The notes beneath the pieces were generated by a model. The model did not search any database and was not told the DNA's origin. It was given only the letters and a program-made list of their open reading frames with translations. Both the position numbers and the translations under genes were made by a program. From Bacteroidia bacterium (GTDB lineage Bacteria; Bacteroidota; Bacteroidia; AKYH767-A; OLB10), in the NCBI GenBank assembly GCA_016788065.1, contig JAEUTI010000007.1:1-42066 (forward strand): a stretch of DNA of 42,066 nucleotides, in the 5' to 3' direction. Shown here piece by piece: positions 16,339 through 25,077 of this stretch; the stretch's first letter is position 1, and every line of letters begins with the position of its first letter.

Positions 16339-17271
16339 TCAGTTCATATGCTTTTTTGCATATGCTTCAGCAGCATCTCTGACCCATTTTCCATCAGCAT
16401 CTGCTTTCACTCTGGCCCGCAAACGTTCGCGATTACACGGACCATTTCCATTAACTACATTTTTAAATTCCTGCCAGTCAATTTCACCATGTTCATAATG
16501 GCGGGTAGTCTCGTTATACTTCAATTTCGGATCAGGAATTTTCAAACCGATTGCCTCCGCTTGAGGGACTGTTCTGTCTATGAACCTTTGTCTTAACTCG
16601 TCATTTGAATATAACTTCACTTTCCATCGCATCAATTCAGCGCTGTTTGGTGAATCGGTATCAGAAGGTCCAAACATCATCAATGCGGGCCACCAGAAAC
16701 GGTTCATAGCATCCTGAGCCATTTCCTGCTGTTCCTTAGTGCCACGCATCATATAAGCCAGCATTTGATAACCTTGTTTATGATGAAAATTCTCTTCTTT
16801 GCAAATGCGGATCATGGCTCTTGAATAGGGACCATAAGAGCATTTTGCCAATGCAGTTTGATTTACAATTGCGGCCCCATCAACGAGCCAGCCAATTGCT
16901 CCGATATCGGCCCAGTTTAAAGTTGGGTAATTAAAAATAGATGAATATTTTGCTTTGCCGGTATGAAGCTGATCAATCATTTCACCCCTGTCGATTCCAA
17001 GAGTTTCTGCGGCGCTGTAAATATAAAGTCCGTGACCACCTTCATCCTGAACTTTGGCAAGTAAGATGGCTTTTCTGGCAAGAGAGGGTGCTCTTGTAAT
17101 CCAATTTCCTTCAGGAAGCATTCCAACAACCTCTGAATGAGCATGTTGCGACATCATCCGAATTAATTGTTTCCGATATCTTTCCGGCATCCAATCCTTA
17201 GGTTCAATAACTTCTCCCCTGTCAATTTTAGCCTGAAATTCCAATTCTCTTTCTGTGTCTGTAGCTATCAT
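16339..17271 (-). CDS. paaA: PaaA: catalytic di-iron subunit of the phenylacetyl-CoA epoxidase
   Basis: A 310-residue ferritin-like protein (E. coli PaaA 309). The two iron-binding motifs are seen: Glu47 with Glu77/His80 (VQDEGGHG), and Glu160/His163 (EENFHHKQG). With PaaBC and an electron-donating reductase it inserts one oxygen atom into the aromatic ring of phenylacetyl-CoA to give the 1,2-epoxide. It is first in the paaABCD transcript, with a candidate -7 element 20 bp upstream. The divergent polysaccharide operon begins on the other side of the same intergenic region. Confidence 0.97.
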   Translation of the reverse strand: MIATDTERELEFQAKIDRGEVIEPKDWMPERYRKQLIRMMSQHAHSEVVGMLPEGNWITRAPSLARKAILLAKVQDEGGHGLYIYSAAETLGIDRGEMIDQLHTGKAKYSSIFNYPTLNWADIGAIGWLVDGAAIVNQTALAKCSYGPYSRAMIRICKEENFHHKQGYQMLAYMMRGTKEQQEMAQDAMNRFWWPALMMFGPSDTDSPNSAELMRWKVKLYSNDELRQRFIDRTVPQAEAIGLKIPDPKLKYNETTRHYEHGEIDWQEFKNVVNGNGPCNRERLRARVKADADGKWVRDAAEAYAKKHMN

Positions 17272-17290
17272 AATTTTTCAATTAATGTCA

Positions 17291-17298
17291 CAAAATTA
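17291..17298 (-). promoter_or_regulatory. Candidate -7 element of the paaABCD promoter
   Basis: On the minus strand TAATTTTG (17298-17291) matches TAnnTTTG and ends 19 bp before the paaA ATG, giving a very short leader. No TTTG is present at the expected -33 position, which could mean dependence on an activator, or that the match is random. Confidence 0.4.
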
Positions 17299-17489
17299 CC
17301 ACTTTAAAACGACGATATAATGATTTTTATCAATTTGAATAACATGAATTGCAAATTACTAATTAACGTTAAATTAAGTTAGAATTTAACTCAATTTACA
17401 AGTGAACCAAATTCATCTACTTGAATATCAATAGGTAATTGCTAAGTTAAATCAGAACACAATTTCAGACCTGATGGGTAAACTACCTG

Positions 17490-17517
17490 TTTGAAGTAAA
17501 GAATTTTTCTATCTTTG
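17490..17517 (+). promoter_or_regulatory. Candidate promoter of the polysaccharide operon
   Basis: TTTG (17490-17493), a 16-bp spacer and TATCTTTG (17510-17517) match the Bacteroidota promoter consensus, although the spacer is a little short. The expected start near 17521-17525 gives a leader of about 80 nt before the export lipoprotein gene. Confidence 0.6.
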
Positions 17518-17604
17518 CCGACTAATTTCATGGCTAAAGGCTAAAATCACATTTAATTACTTGTGATTCAATTAATTAAAAATCCATTTCAATCAATCAT
17601 ATTC

Positions 17605-18393
17605 ATGATGAAATCAATTCTTTTCAAACAAAAATCGGGATACTTTAGTTTATTGCTATTTGTATTGATGTTCCTTTCTTCCTGTCTGAATAGAAAGCAT
17701 ACTGATTATTTTCAAAAAGATACTGAGGCCAGAAAGAATATGGATACCTTATCAATGCCGGAAGTTTTTGAACCAAAGATTGAACCTAACGATATTCTTG
17801 CAATCCATATTTCAAGTATCAATGCAGAAGCAGCCAGTTTTTTCAATCCAGCTCAATCGAATGCCGGTGAAGCCGGAACCGAAATGACCAATTACCTGGT
17901 CGATTTGAAAGGTGAAATTGAGATACCATTAGTTGGGAAACTAAAAGTTCAGGGACAATCAACCCGTGAAGTAAGAGAAGCATTACGCCAAAAACTTGAG
18001 AAGTACCTTCAGGATCCTTCGGTGCGCATATATCTGGAATCTTTCAAAGTAACTTTATTAGGTGAAGTTAAACTACCAGGCGTATACCAGGTAAAAAATG
18101 AGAAATTGACTCTCCCGGATGCTTTAGGACTTGCCGGTGATATGACAATCTATGGTGATCGAAAATCTGTCATGGTTATTCGTAATGTTAAAGGACAAAA
18201 AGTATTTTCAAGCATTGACCTCACAACCAGAGATATTTTTCAATCTGAATATTATTACTTACGACCAGGAGATGTTGTATACGTAGCTGCAGGAAAAGGA
18301 AGATTAGCATCTGCAGATGCATTTTACCGAATTGCTCCATTGGTAATCAGTGCTTTATCCCTGATTGCCATACTAGCCACAAGAGTTAACTAA
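17605..18393 (+). CDS. Wza-like polysaccharide export lipoprotein (Poly_export/SLBB)
   Basis: A 262-residue outer-membrane polysaccharide export protein. ATG 17605 starts a lipoprotein signal peptide ending in the lipobox LSSC, which predicts a lipidated Cys. A Poly_export domain follows (IEPNDILAIHISS, then NYLVDLKGEIEIPLVGKLKV) and one SLBB-type domain (TLLGEVKLPGVYQVKNEKL). The C-terminus has a hydrophobic helix (IAPLVISALSLIAILATRV). The frame opens upstream at GTG 17563, which would bury the signal peptide. It forms the outer-membrane channel that works with the Wzc-like protein encoded 17 bp downstream. Confidence 0.92.
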   Translation: MMKSILFKQKSGYFSLLLFVLMFLSSCLNRKHTDYFQKDTEARKNMDTLSMPEVFEPKIEPNDILAIHISSINAEAASFFNPAQSNAGEAGTEMTNYLVDLKGEIEIPLVGKLKVQGQSTREVREALRQKLEKYLQDPSVRIYLESFKVTLLGEVKLPGVYQVKNEKLTLPDALGLAGDMTIYGDRKSVMVIRNVKGQKVFSSIDLTTRDIFQSEYYYLRPGDVVYVAAGKGRLASADAFYRIAPLVISALSLIAILATRVN

Positions 18394-18410
18394 TAACCGT
18401 TTACCGGAAA

Positions 18411-20822
18411 ATGACTGATACTCAGAAAGACCAAAAATTACAGGACGAGAAGCGATTCAACATTAAGCACTTCTTTTACAGAAACGTTCTCAAATACTGG
18501 TATTTATATGTAATAAGTTTGGCTTTGGCCATATTAGCCGGGTATTATTACAATTGGTACACCACTCCGGTCTATTCAGCATCGTGTACAATTCTTATTA
18601 AGGATGATAAACGAACTGCTCCCGGTCAGGATCTGTTGACTCAGTTAAACTCATTGGATAACCAGGGTGGAATTGATAATGATGTTGAGTTAATTAAATC
18701 AAGATCCATTATTAGTAAAACACTCCGTCGCCTTGAATTCGATATTACTTATTTACTAAGAGGTAATGTAAAACGCTCGGAACTTTACTTGCAGTCGCCT
18801 ATTAAATTAATTACAGATTCTGTTTCTTTTAAAATCTACGAGAAACACATTGAAGTTTCAGTAATAGATGACAAAACCTATGAGATCAGTTACAAGTTAA
18901 ATGACGACAAAACCAATGTTGAAAAATATCGGTTCGGCCAGGAAGTAACAAACAGCTTTGGTAAATTTACCATTGAGAAGACCGATAAATTTCGTGATGC
19001 ATCTTTCAGAAGTGCAGATTATGAAAAACGAAATTTTCTGATTATCATTCACAATTTTGACAATCTCGTTGATAAGTATACAAAAGGATTATCAATTGAA
19101 TTTGTTTCTAAAAAATCCACAGTCCTTAAGCTTTCTTTCAATGATCCTGTCCCACAAAAGGCAGGTGATTTCTTAAACACCCTGCTTGAAGTATATATCC
19201 AAAGTGGTATTGATCAAAAAAATGAAAATGCTGCAAGCTCGCTTAAATTTATTGATGAACAACTTGATAAAATTACCAATGATTTAAAATCTTCTGAGGA
19301 AGATCTGGAATTATTCAAGACTGAAAAAGGCATCACTGATTTAGGAACTGAAGCACAATCATTTCTTGGAAGTGTGAAAGTTTACGATGAGAAAATTTCC
19401 GAAATCGATATTCAATTATCATTCCTCAGATACCTTGAAGATTACATTTTAAAAGATAAAGATTTAGATAAAATATCTCCTTCTTCATTAGGAATTGCTG
19501 ATCCGTTGCTGACCAAATTAATCACTTCCTTAAGTGATCTTCAAATGCAAAGAAAAGGTCAGCTAAACTCAACACAACCCGACAATCCAATCATTGTATC
19601 TCTGAATATTCAGATACAAAACACGAAACAGGATTTATTGGAAAACGTACGTTCTATAAAAAATGGACTTGAAGCTTCCAGAGATCAGGCATCAATTCAA
19701 CTTGCCAGAATTCAGGGCAAAATCAAAACGGTGCCTAAGACACAACGTGAACTCGTTGGCATGGAGCGTCAGGCAACCATCCGCGAAGGTTTATACAATT
19801 ATCTGCTTCAGAAAAAAGCTGAAACTGCCATTTTATTGGCTTCAACTAATTCAGACAACAGAATTGTAGATAAAGCAACTGCTTCTTACAAACCAATCAG
19901 GCCGGTTCCAAATCAAACCTATTCTTTTGCTATTTTATTGGGACTGCTCATACCTGCAATTTTTATTTTCCTTAAAGAGGCGTTGAATGACAGAATTAAA
20001 GACGGGTCAGATCTGGAAAACAATACTTCAATTCCGGTACTTGGACTGGTTGGCTATAATGAGGATCATGACAATCAAATCGTAGCTTCGAAACCAGATT
20101 CATTTATTTCGGAATCTTTCCGCTCTATCAGAACTAACCTGCAATATTATCCCCAAAAAGGAAAGTGCCGGAAAATTCTGGTTACATCGTCTATCAGCTC
20201 TGAAGGAAAGAGTTTTTGTGCAGCTAACCTTTCTGCCATTTATGCAATGTCAGGAAAAAAAGTTGTACTGGTGGGTGGTGACTTAAGAAAGCCGAAAAAG
20301 AATGAAGAATTCAACTTGCCTTCTAACAGCGGAATCTCGAACTTCCTGATTGGCGCTTCTGATATAGCCGGTGTTATTCAGTCCTCTTCAACTGTTCCTA
20401 ACCTGGATATTATTCTTTCAGGTCCTAAACCTCCAAATCCATCCGAGCTTATTATGAGTTCTAAAATGGATGATTTCTTTAACTATTTGGAAGCAAATTA
20501 TGAGGTCATAGTAATTGACTCACCTCCTATTGGTGTTGTAACCGATGGTATGCTTTTGAGTAAATATGTTGACAACACTATTTATGTTGTTCGTCAGAAT
20601 GTTACCAGGAAACAACACATCGAATTCATTAATAGCCTTTATAAAGACTCCAAGTTACCGAACCTCAGTTTAATTTTCAACGCGGTAAAAACAAATCAGT
20701 TGGGTTACGGATATGGCTATGGTTACGGCTATGGCTATGGCTATGGTTATGGCTATGGTTATTATGAAGATGACACAAAGTCAAAAAAAGGTCGCAGGAA
20801 AAAATCTTCAAAAACGACCTAA
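18411..20822 (+). CDS. Wzc-like polysaccharide co-polymerase / tyrosine autokinase
   Basis: An 803-residue inner-membrane protein. Transmembrane helices at about 29-47 and 504-521 flank a large Wzz-like periplasmic domain with coiled coils (270-470). The cytoplasmic BY-kinase domain has a Walker A motif SSISSEGKS (Lys600), a Walker A' segment VVLVGGDLRKP (618-628) and Walker B VIVIDSPP (699-706). The first Asp of the usual A' DxD is Gly622, with Asp624 kept; I recall similar changes in other Bacteroidota Wzc proteins. The C-terminus is ten Gly-Tyr pairs plus one Tyr (residues 765-785), the phosphorylatable tyrosine cluster, then an Arg/Lys-rich tail. It sets chain length and drives export together with the Wza-like protein. 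Confidence 0.94.
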   Translation: MTDTQKDQKLQDEKRFNIKHFFYRNVLKYWYLYVISLALAILAGYYYNWYTTPVYSASCTILIKDDKRTAPGQDLLTQLNSLDNQGGIDNDVELIKSRSIISKTLRRLEFDITYLLRGNVKRSELYLQSPIKLITDSVSFKIYEKHIEVSVIDDKTYEISYKLNDDKTNVEKYRFGQEVTNSFGKFTIEKTDKFRDASFRSADYEKRNFLIIIHNFDNLVDKYTKGLSIEFVSKKSTVLKLSFNDPVPQKAGDFLNTLLEVYIQSGIDQKNENAASSLKFIDEQLDKITNDLKSSEEDLELFKTEKGITDLGTEAQSFLGSVKVYDEKISEIDIQLSFLRYLEDYILKDKDLDKISPSSLGIADPLLTKLITSLSDLQMQRKGQLNSTQPDNPIIVSLNIQIQNTKQDLLENVRSIKNGLEASRDQASIQLARIQGKIKTVPKTQRELVGMERQATIREGLYNYLLQKKAETAILLASTNSDNRIVDKATASYKPIRPVPNQTYSFAILLGLLIPAIFIFLKEALNDRIKDGSDLENNTSIPVLGLVGYNEDHDNQIVASKPDSFISESFRSIRTNLQYYPQKGKCRKILVTSSISSEGKSFCAANLSAIYAMSGKKVVLVGGDLRKPKKNEEFNLPSNSGISNFLIGASDIAGVIQSSSTVPNLDIILSGPKPPNPSELIMSSKMDDFFNYLEANYEVIVIDSPPIGVVTDGMLLSKYVDNTIYVVRQNVTRKQHIEFINSLYKDSKLPNLSLIFNAVKTNQLGYGYGYGYGYGYGYGYGYGYYEDDTKSKKGRRKKSSKTT
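20703..20765 (+). repeat. Hexanucleotide (Gly-Tyr) repeat in the kinase tail
   Basis: Ten GG(N)TA(Y) units followed by TAT encode ten Gly-Tyr pairs and an eleventh Tyr in frame. Units differ only at third codon positions. Gain or loss of a unit keeps the frame, so tail length and tyrosine number can vary between strains without killing the gene. Confidence 0.95.
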
Positions 20823-20857
20823 GCTAATTGCAAAAGGGGAAACTAACTCCTTTTACC

Positions 20858-22201
20858 ATGATAAAATTTCTCCGAAAAAAATTAGATAGCCAAATTAAGA
20901 CACTGCTTAAAAACAGTTCATGGGTTATCTACTCCTTTATTTTCGGAACTCTTCTGGCTTTTGTCAGAAGCATCATTGTAGCGCGTGGATTGGGTGCTGA
21001 GCTTTTTGGAATTTATGCAGTTATCACAGCATTTATAGGAACTTTGCAGGCAATATTCAATTTGAATCTTGGAGCCGTTGTCATCAAATACGGCTCAACC
21101 TATAAAACTGAAAACCGGGAAGATAAAATAGTATCACTTGTTAAATTGTGTTTTCTTGCCAGCAGTGTGGCGATTGTAATTTCGGTGTTAATCGTATCAG
21201 GATTTGTACTGTTTTCTTATGATACATTTATTAAAGCACCCGGTTTAGGCTGGTTTGCTATTCTGTACTCTATTGCCGCTTCCGGATTATTTTTCACACA
21301 AATAAGTAAAGGTACCTTAAGGTTATACTTCAAATTCAAGTCAAATTCAATAGTCCAAATGGTTATAGACTTTATTGAAGTATTGCTTATCTTCCTTTCG
21401 TTATATTTCTTCCCTAAAAATCTAAATATGTTCCTGTTGGCAATTCTTGTTTCCAGGCTTGTAAACAATGTAATACCCAATATTGCTGCTTTCAGAGAAC
21501 TCATTCCAGAATTAAGAACACATTTAGACGCTTCCATTAGTCTGATTAAATCTCAATTTAAACAAATTGGATATTTTGCCTTTCACAATTCGCTTGCTAA
21601 GACTTTGCAAACTTTAATTAACACAGGAGATATTCTGATCATTGGATTATTTGCTGGCAGTCCAACACAAGCAGGCTTTTACAGCGTCGGGAAACGTGTT
21701 GCATTTTCAATTTTGGCACTCACAGATCCTTTAGTTTCCTCTATATATCCACAATTGTGTTTACTTTATGCTGAGAATAAAATTTCAGAAATAAAGAGAA
21801 TGATTTTGAAGCTTTCAATGATGGCAGCAGTTCCTGCTACAGTTCTGGTGCTCATTGCCTTTTTCTTTCACGAAATTATTATGAAAACTTTATATGGTCC
21901 GGAATACATCGCTGCAGGTGAAACCTTTTATCTGTTAACCGGTGCGTCACTTATTTCAGCGGTATTCTTCTGGATTCATCCATTACTTCAAGCGTTGGAT
22001 CTGCTGAAAATCAGATTAAAAATATATCTTATTGGAATTTCAGCAGGACTGATTTCAGCCTATTTTTTAGTTCCTCTTTATGGCTCAAAAGGAATGGCCT
22101 TTTCTTTAATTTTAGTTAACCTCACAATGCCCTATTTTCTTATTCATTATTCTCTAAAAAAGCTTAATGAATCAAAAATTGAAAACAAAGAAATTAATTG
22201 A
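20858..22201 (+). CDS. Wzx-like polysaccharide flippase (MATE/MOP superfamily)
   Basis: A 447-residue polytopic membrane protein with about 12-14 hydrophobic helices. The N-terminal pattern SWVIYSFIFGTLLAFVRSII and VARGLGAELFGIYA is typical of the polysaccharide biosynthesis (RfbX/Wzx) family. It would flip the undecaprenyl-linked repeat unit to the periplasm for polymerisation. I prefer ATG 20858; a TTG at 20828, 5 bp after the kinase stop, adds ten residues. It ends 3 bp before the sulfotransferase gene. Confidence 0.9.
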   Translation: MIKFLRKKLDSQIKTLLKNSSWVIYSFIFGTLLAFVRSIIVARGLGAELFGIYAVITAFIGTLQAIFNLNLGAVVIKYGSTYKTENREDKIVSLVKLCFLASSVAIVISVLIVSGFVLFSYDTFIKAPGLGWFAILYSIAASGLFFTQISKGTLRLYFKFKSNSIVQMVIDFIEVLLIFLSLYFFPKNLNMFLLAILVSRLVNNVIPNIAAFRELIPELRTHLDASISLIKSQFKQIGYFAFHNSLAKTLQTLINTGDILIIGLFAGSPTQAGFYSVGKRVAFSILALTDPLVSSIYPQLCLLYAENKISEIKRMILKLSMMAAVPATVLVLIAFFFHEIIMKTLYGPEYIAAGETFYLLTGASLISAVFFWIHPLLQALDLLKIRLKIYLIGISAGLISAYFLVPLYGSKGMAFSLILVNLTMPYFLIHYSLKKLNESKIENKEIN

Positions 22202-22204
22202 ATC

Positions 22205-23053
22205 ATGAGAAAACCAAAACCTACATTCCTGACGGTTCTGAATAATAAATCCAAAGAATGGTCACGACGAATAAATAGCTTTCAAAGAGCATTGCCTGAT
22301 TTTATTATTATAGGCGCAGCAAAAGGCGGAACAACCTCATTATTTAATTATTTAATTCAACACCCTCAAATTGTTGGACCATACCGAAAAGAAGTTCATT
22401 ATTTCGACCACCACTTTCACAAAGGTTTGGATTGGTACAAGCATCACTTTCCTACTATATCGAAATTAAAAAAAACACATCAGCATGCTATTACCGGTGA
22501 AGCCTCGCCTTATTACCTTTCACATCCATTGGCTGCACATCGTATAAAAGAATTATTACCTCATGTTAAACTTATTGTACTTTTAAGAAATCCTATCGAC
22601 AGAGCTTTATCCAATTACCAACATATAAAACGCTTAAAGCTGGAGCAAGAACCGTTTGAAAAAGCCATTAAACTGGAAGCTGCAAGAATAAACGGGGAAG
22701 TTGAAAAAATTATCCAGAATCCAAACTACTACAGCTTTACTCATAAGCACTTCTCCTATCTGAGCCGTGGAATTTATCATAAAGAACTAGAAGTTTGGTT
22801 TAAGGAATTTCCGGCATCACAGATTTGCATATTTAACAGTGAGCAATTTTATTCAGATCCGGCATCAGTACTTGAAAAGACTTTGAATTTTTTAGAAATT
22901 GAGCAATGGTCGCCACCCTCCTTTAAGAAATTTAATTCTGGTGGTGACTATGAACCTATTTCTGACGAACTGCGCAGTGAACTGGTTAAGTTTTATGAAC
23001 CTCATAATAAAAAACTCTTTGAACTTATTCACCAACAATACGACTGGAAATAA
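22205..23053 (+). CDS. Sulfotransferase, PAPS-dependent (heparan-type domain)
   Basis: A 282-residue sulfotransferase. The 5'-phosphosulfate loop is PDFIIIGAAKGGTTSL, with Lys40 and Thr43/Thr44, and the 3'-phosphate site is LIVLLRNPIDRALSNY, with Arg128 and Ser136. YFDHHF after the first motif and the C-terminal SRGIYHKELEVWFKEF block are like N-deacetylase/N-sulfotransferase and related carbohydrate sulfotransferases. It likely adds sulfate to the polysaccharide built by this locus. No PAPS synthesis genes (cysD/N/C) are nearby. The gene is tightly packed after the flippase. Confidence 0.92.
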   Translation: MRKPKPTFLTVLNNKSKEWSRRINSFQRALPDFIIIGAAKGGTTSLFNYLIQHPQIVGPYRKEVHYFDHHFHKGLDWYKHHFPTISKLKKTHQHAITGEASPYYLSHPLAAHRIKELLPHVKLIVLLRNPIDRALSNYQHIKRLKLEQEPFEKAIKLEAARINGEVEKIIQNPNYYSFTHKHFSYLSRGIYHKELEVWFKEFPASQICIFNSEQFYSDPASVLEKTLNFLEIEQWSPPSFKKFNSGGDYEPISDELRSELVKFYEPHNKKLFELIHQQYDWK

Positions 23054-23096
23054 CTTCATATATCACTACTAAACAGCATTCCGCAATAATTAAAAA

Positions 23097-24098
23097 ATGA
23101 ACTCGAACCGGTTCCATTCTATTCTTTCCAAATATATAAATACCGGATGCCTGAACCGAACCGATAAGCTTTTATCTTTTATTAATGGTAAAATTCCTTT
23201 TCAAAAAAATGCTACATCTATAGTTAAAGAGTTCAATCAACTTGATGATGCTGTTATCGGAAACTCGGTACAATACTTATGTAATAAATATAATGGCGGG
23301 AACAAGAAGGTTCAGGAAATAATGAAATTCCTTCAGAGTGAATTATCCAATGATTTGAAAGGAGCATTCCTGCATGGAAGTCTGGCAACAAATGAAGGAA
23401 TACCCTACAGCGACTTTGATGGTTTAGTAATAATTAAAAATGAAGTCTTCAAGGACAAAGATCGGCTGATTTCAGTTGCTATCAAATTGAGTAAAGCTTA
23501 TTCGATGATGATATCTATGGATGCTCTGCAACACCATGGATGGTTTGTGATGACAGAAAAAGATTGTAAAAATTGGCCAAACAACTACTTTCCCCCAATA
23601 CTTTTCGAATATTCCCAATCGCTACTCTTTTCCAATGCAGTTATTGATCTAACCTATTTGCCATCCATTGAAAAAGATAAAGCAGCATTGTTGCGACTCT
23701 GCTCATCAACGGCTAACCACCTTCGTTCGTTAACAATACCGGATAATAGCTTCCAGCTAAAAAGTATTTTGAGCGAATTTATGTTACTGCCATCTCTGTA
23801 TATTCAGTATAAGACCGGCAAAGGCATTTACAAGAAATTCAGTTTCGAAGAAGCAGCCAAAGATTTTACTCCAAACGAATGGGAGATCATGAATGAAGTA
23901 TCAGCCATTCGTGAGAACTGGGATCTTAATACAGGCATTGAGCTCTTCGAATCCCCGGTAATAGTGACTCCCTGGCTTAAAAAACAGCAAGTTAACAGGA
24001 GCAGCAAAATATCCCATGAATTGCGGATCAAAATGGATCCGGACTTTGTCGGAAGAATGATGAAGTTTACCAATTTAATCCGTAGCAAAATCATATGA
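23097..24098 (+). CDS. Nucleotidyltransferase-fold protein of unknown function (first of an adjacent pair)
   Basis: A 333-residue protein. Residues 88-115 carry a polymerase-beta-type nucleotidyltransferase signature: FLHGSLA (Gly94-Ser95), a short loop, then YSDFDGLVII with Asp106 and Asp108. Asp142 in SMDALQHHG is a candidate third acidic residue. The remainder is mostly helical and not recognised. Such domains transfer NMP to proteins, sugars, drugs or RNA; the target here is not evident. It is not a LicD-type enzyme by motif. The stop overlaps the start of the next gene by 4 bp (ATGA), implying translational coupling with the second nucleotidyltransferase-like protein. Confidence 0.6.
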   Translation: MNSNRFHSILSKYINTGCLNRTDKLLSFINGKIPFQKNATSIVKEFNQLDDAVIGNSVQYLCNKYNGGNKKVQEIMKFLQSELSNDLKGAFLHGSLATNEGIPYSDFDGLVIIKNEVFKDKDRLISVAIKLSKAYSMMISMDALQHHGWFVMTEKDCKNWPNNYFPPILFEYSQSLLFSNAVIDLTYLPSIEKDKAALLRLCSSTANHLRSLTIPDNSFQLKSILSEFMLLPSLYIQYKTGKGIYKKFSFEEAAKDFTPNEWEIMNEVSAIRENWDLNTGIELFESPVIVTPWLKKQQVNRSSKISHELRIKMDPDFVGRMMKFTNLIRSKII

Positions 24099-25066
24099 AA
24101 TACAAGTACATTGATATTCCGTCTGAAATTTCATTGAATTCCTACGAAACCGCCATCGAAAGAATGGTAGCAACGCTGCTGCAATCGGAAAGTGTTAAAT
24201 GCATCTATCAAATCGGAGGTGTTTCCTCCCCGGGAATATCAGACATTGATCTGTATGTTGTTTTTCATGATAATCAATCATTTCTATCCAATCCCGTTGA
24301 AAAGTTATCTTTTCCTGACAATCAATTATTTACTCATAAATTATTTGGTTGTTGCGAGTCCTTTGCCACTCAACTGGAACAATTTACGTATTTTGGTAAT
24401 TATAAATTACTTGGAGGAACCCCGGTAATTATGAATAATTATTTTGCAAATATTGAAGAGGATGAACTCTTAAAAAAACAGATTGCAATAGAATACCTCA
24501 TAAAAGCATGGTTCAGCATATACATCAACATTACCTATGGATTAATTAAGCTCAGAAGTTTATTATTACATTCCAAAGCTATTCTGTATGATTTGGATTT
24601 CCTGGATATAAAGACAGGCAAATTGCATGAATGCATCCATGAACTTTTGGAAATAAGAAAAAATTACTTCCAAACAAAACCAGACTTCAAAAAATTGGAT
24701 CTCTTGTGTGAAACATACAGCCAAGAATTAGAGAATGAAATTATAAAAGCTATTTCTAATTACAAGTTTTATATTTCAAAAACAGGAAACAGGCAAATAA
24801 GTAAAAGAGCTAACATAGTATATAAAGCGAAACCAGGCATAACTAATTCAGGAGTAACGTTCCCTATTCAAATTACTAAAAATGTAAAAAGCATTCAAAG
24901 ACTACAAAACAAATTAAATTCCTATAAAGTTGGTGTACCATTTGAAGAGACTAATCTACCTGCAATCATCTCTAAGAGATCGGAGATTATTGGATCAGCA
25001 ATAAATTACAACAGAACTAACTTACCGAACTTCATAAGCACTGCATATGGCATCAATATATTTTAA
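24095..25066 (+). CDS. Nucleotidyltransferase-fold protein of unknown function (second of an adjacent pair)
   Basis: A 323-residue protein. The pattern QIGGVSSPGISDIDLYVVF (residues 39-57) matches the active-site entry of minimal nucleotidyltransferases: a Gly/Ser turn followed by Asp50-x-Asp52. The rest has a helical middle (about 155-245) and a Lys/Asn-rich end, neither recognised. The first gene of the pair uses a similar catalytic pattern but the two proteins share little else, so they are not simple duplicates. The 4-bp overlap suggests they act together. Placement between a sulfotransferase and a methyltransferase suggests modification of the polysaccharide or a lipid-linked intermediate, but this is inference. 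Confidence 0.55.
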   Translation: MKYKYIDIPSEISLNSYETAIERMVATLLQSESVKCIYQIGGVSSPGISDIDLYVVFHDNQSFLSNPVEKLSFPDNQLFTHKLFGCCESFATQLEQFTYFGNYKLLGGTPVIMNNYFANIEEDELLKKQIAIEYLIKAWFSIYINITYGLIKLRSLLLHSKAILYDLDFLDIKTGKLHECIHELLEIRKNYFQTKPDFKKLDLLCETYSQELENEIIKAISNYKFYISKTGNRQISKRANIVYKAKPGITNSGVTFPIQITKNVKSIQRLQNKLNSYKVGVPFEETNLPAIISKRSEIIGSAINYNRTNLPNFISTAYGINIF

Positions 25067-25077
25067 ATCTTTCTAAT

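Larger units (their letters stand above)
17272..17604. other. Divergent intergenic region between paaA and the polysaccharide operon
   Basis: This 333-bp AT-rich region holds no convincing gene. It contains a minus-strand -7 element near paaA and a full plus-strand promoter near the right side. Between them lie a 10-bp palindrome TTAACGTTAA (17363-17372) and a short inverted repeat AGTTA-N5-TAACT (17377-17391). Either could be an operator, but with this base composition both may be chance. Confidence 0.6.
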
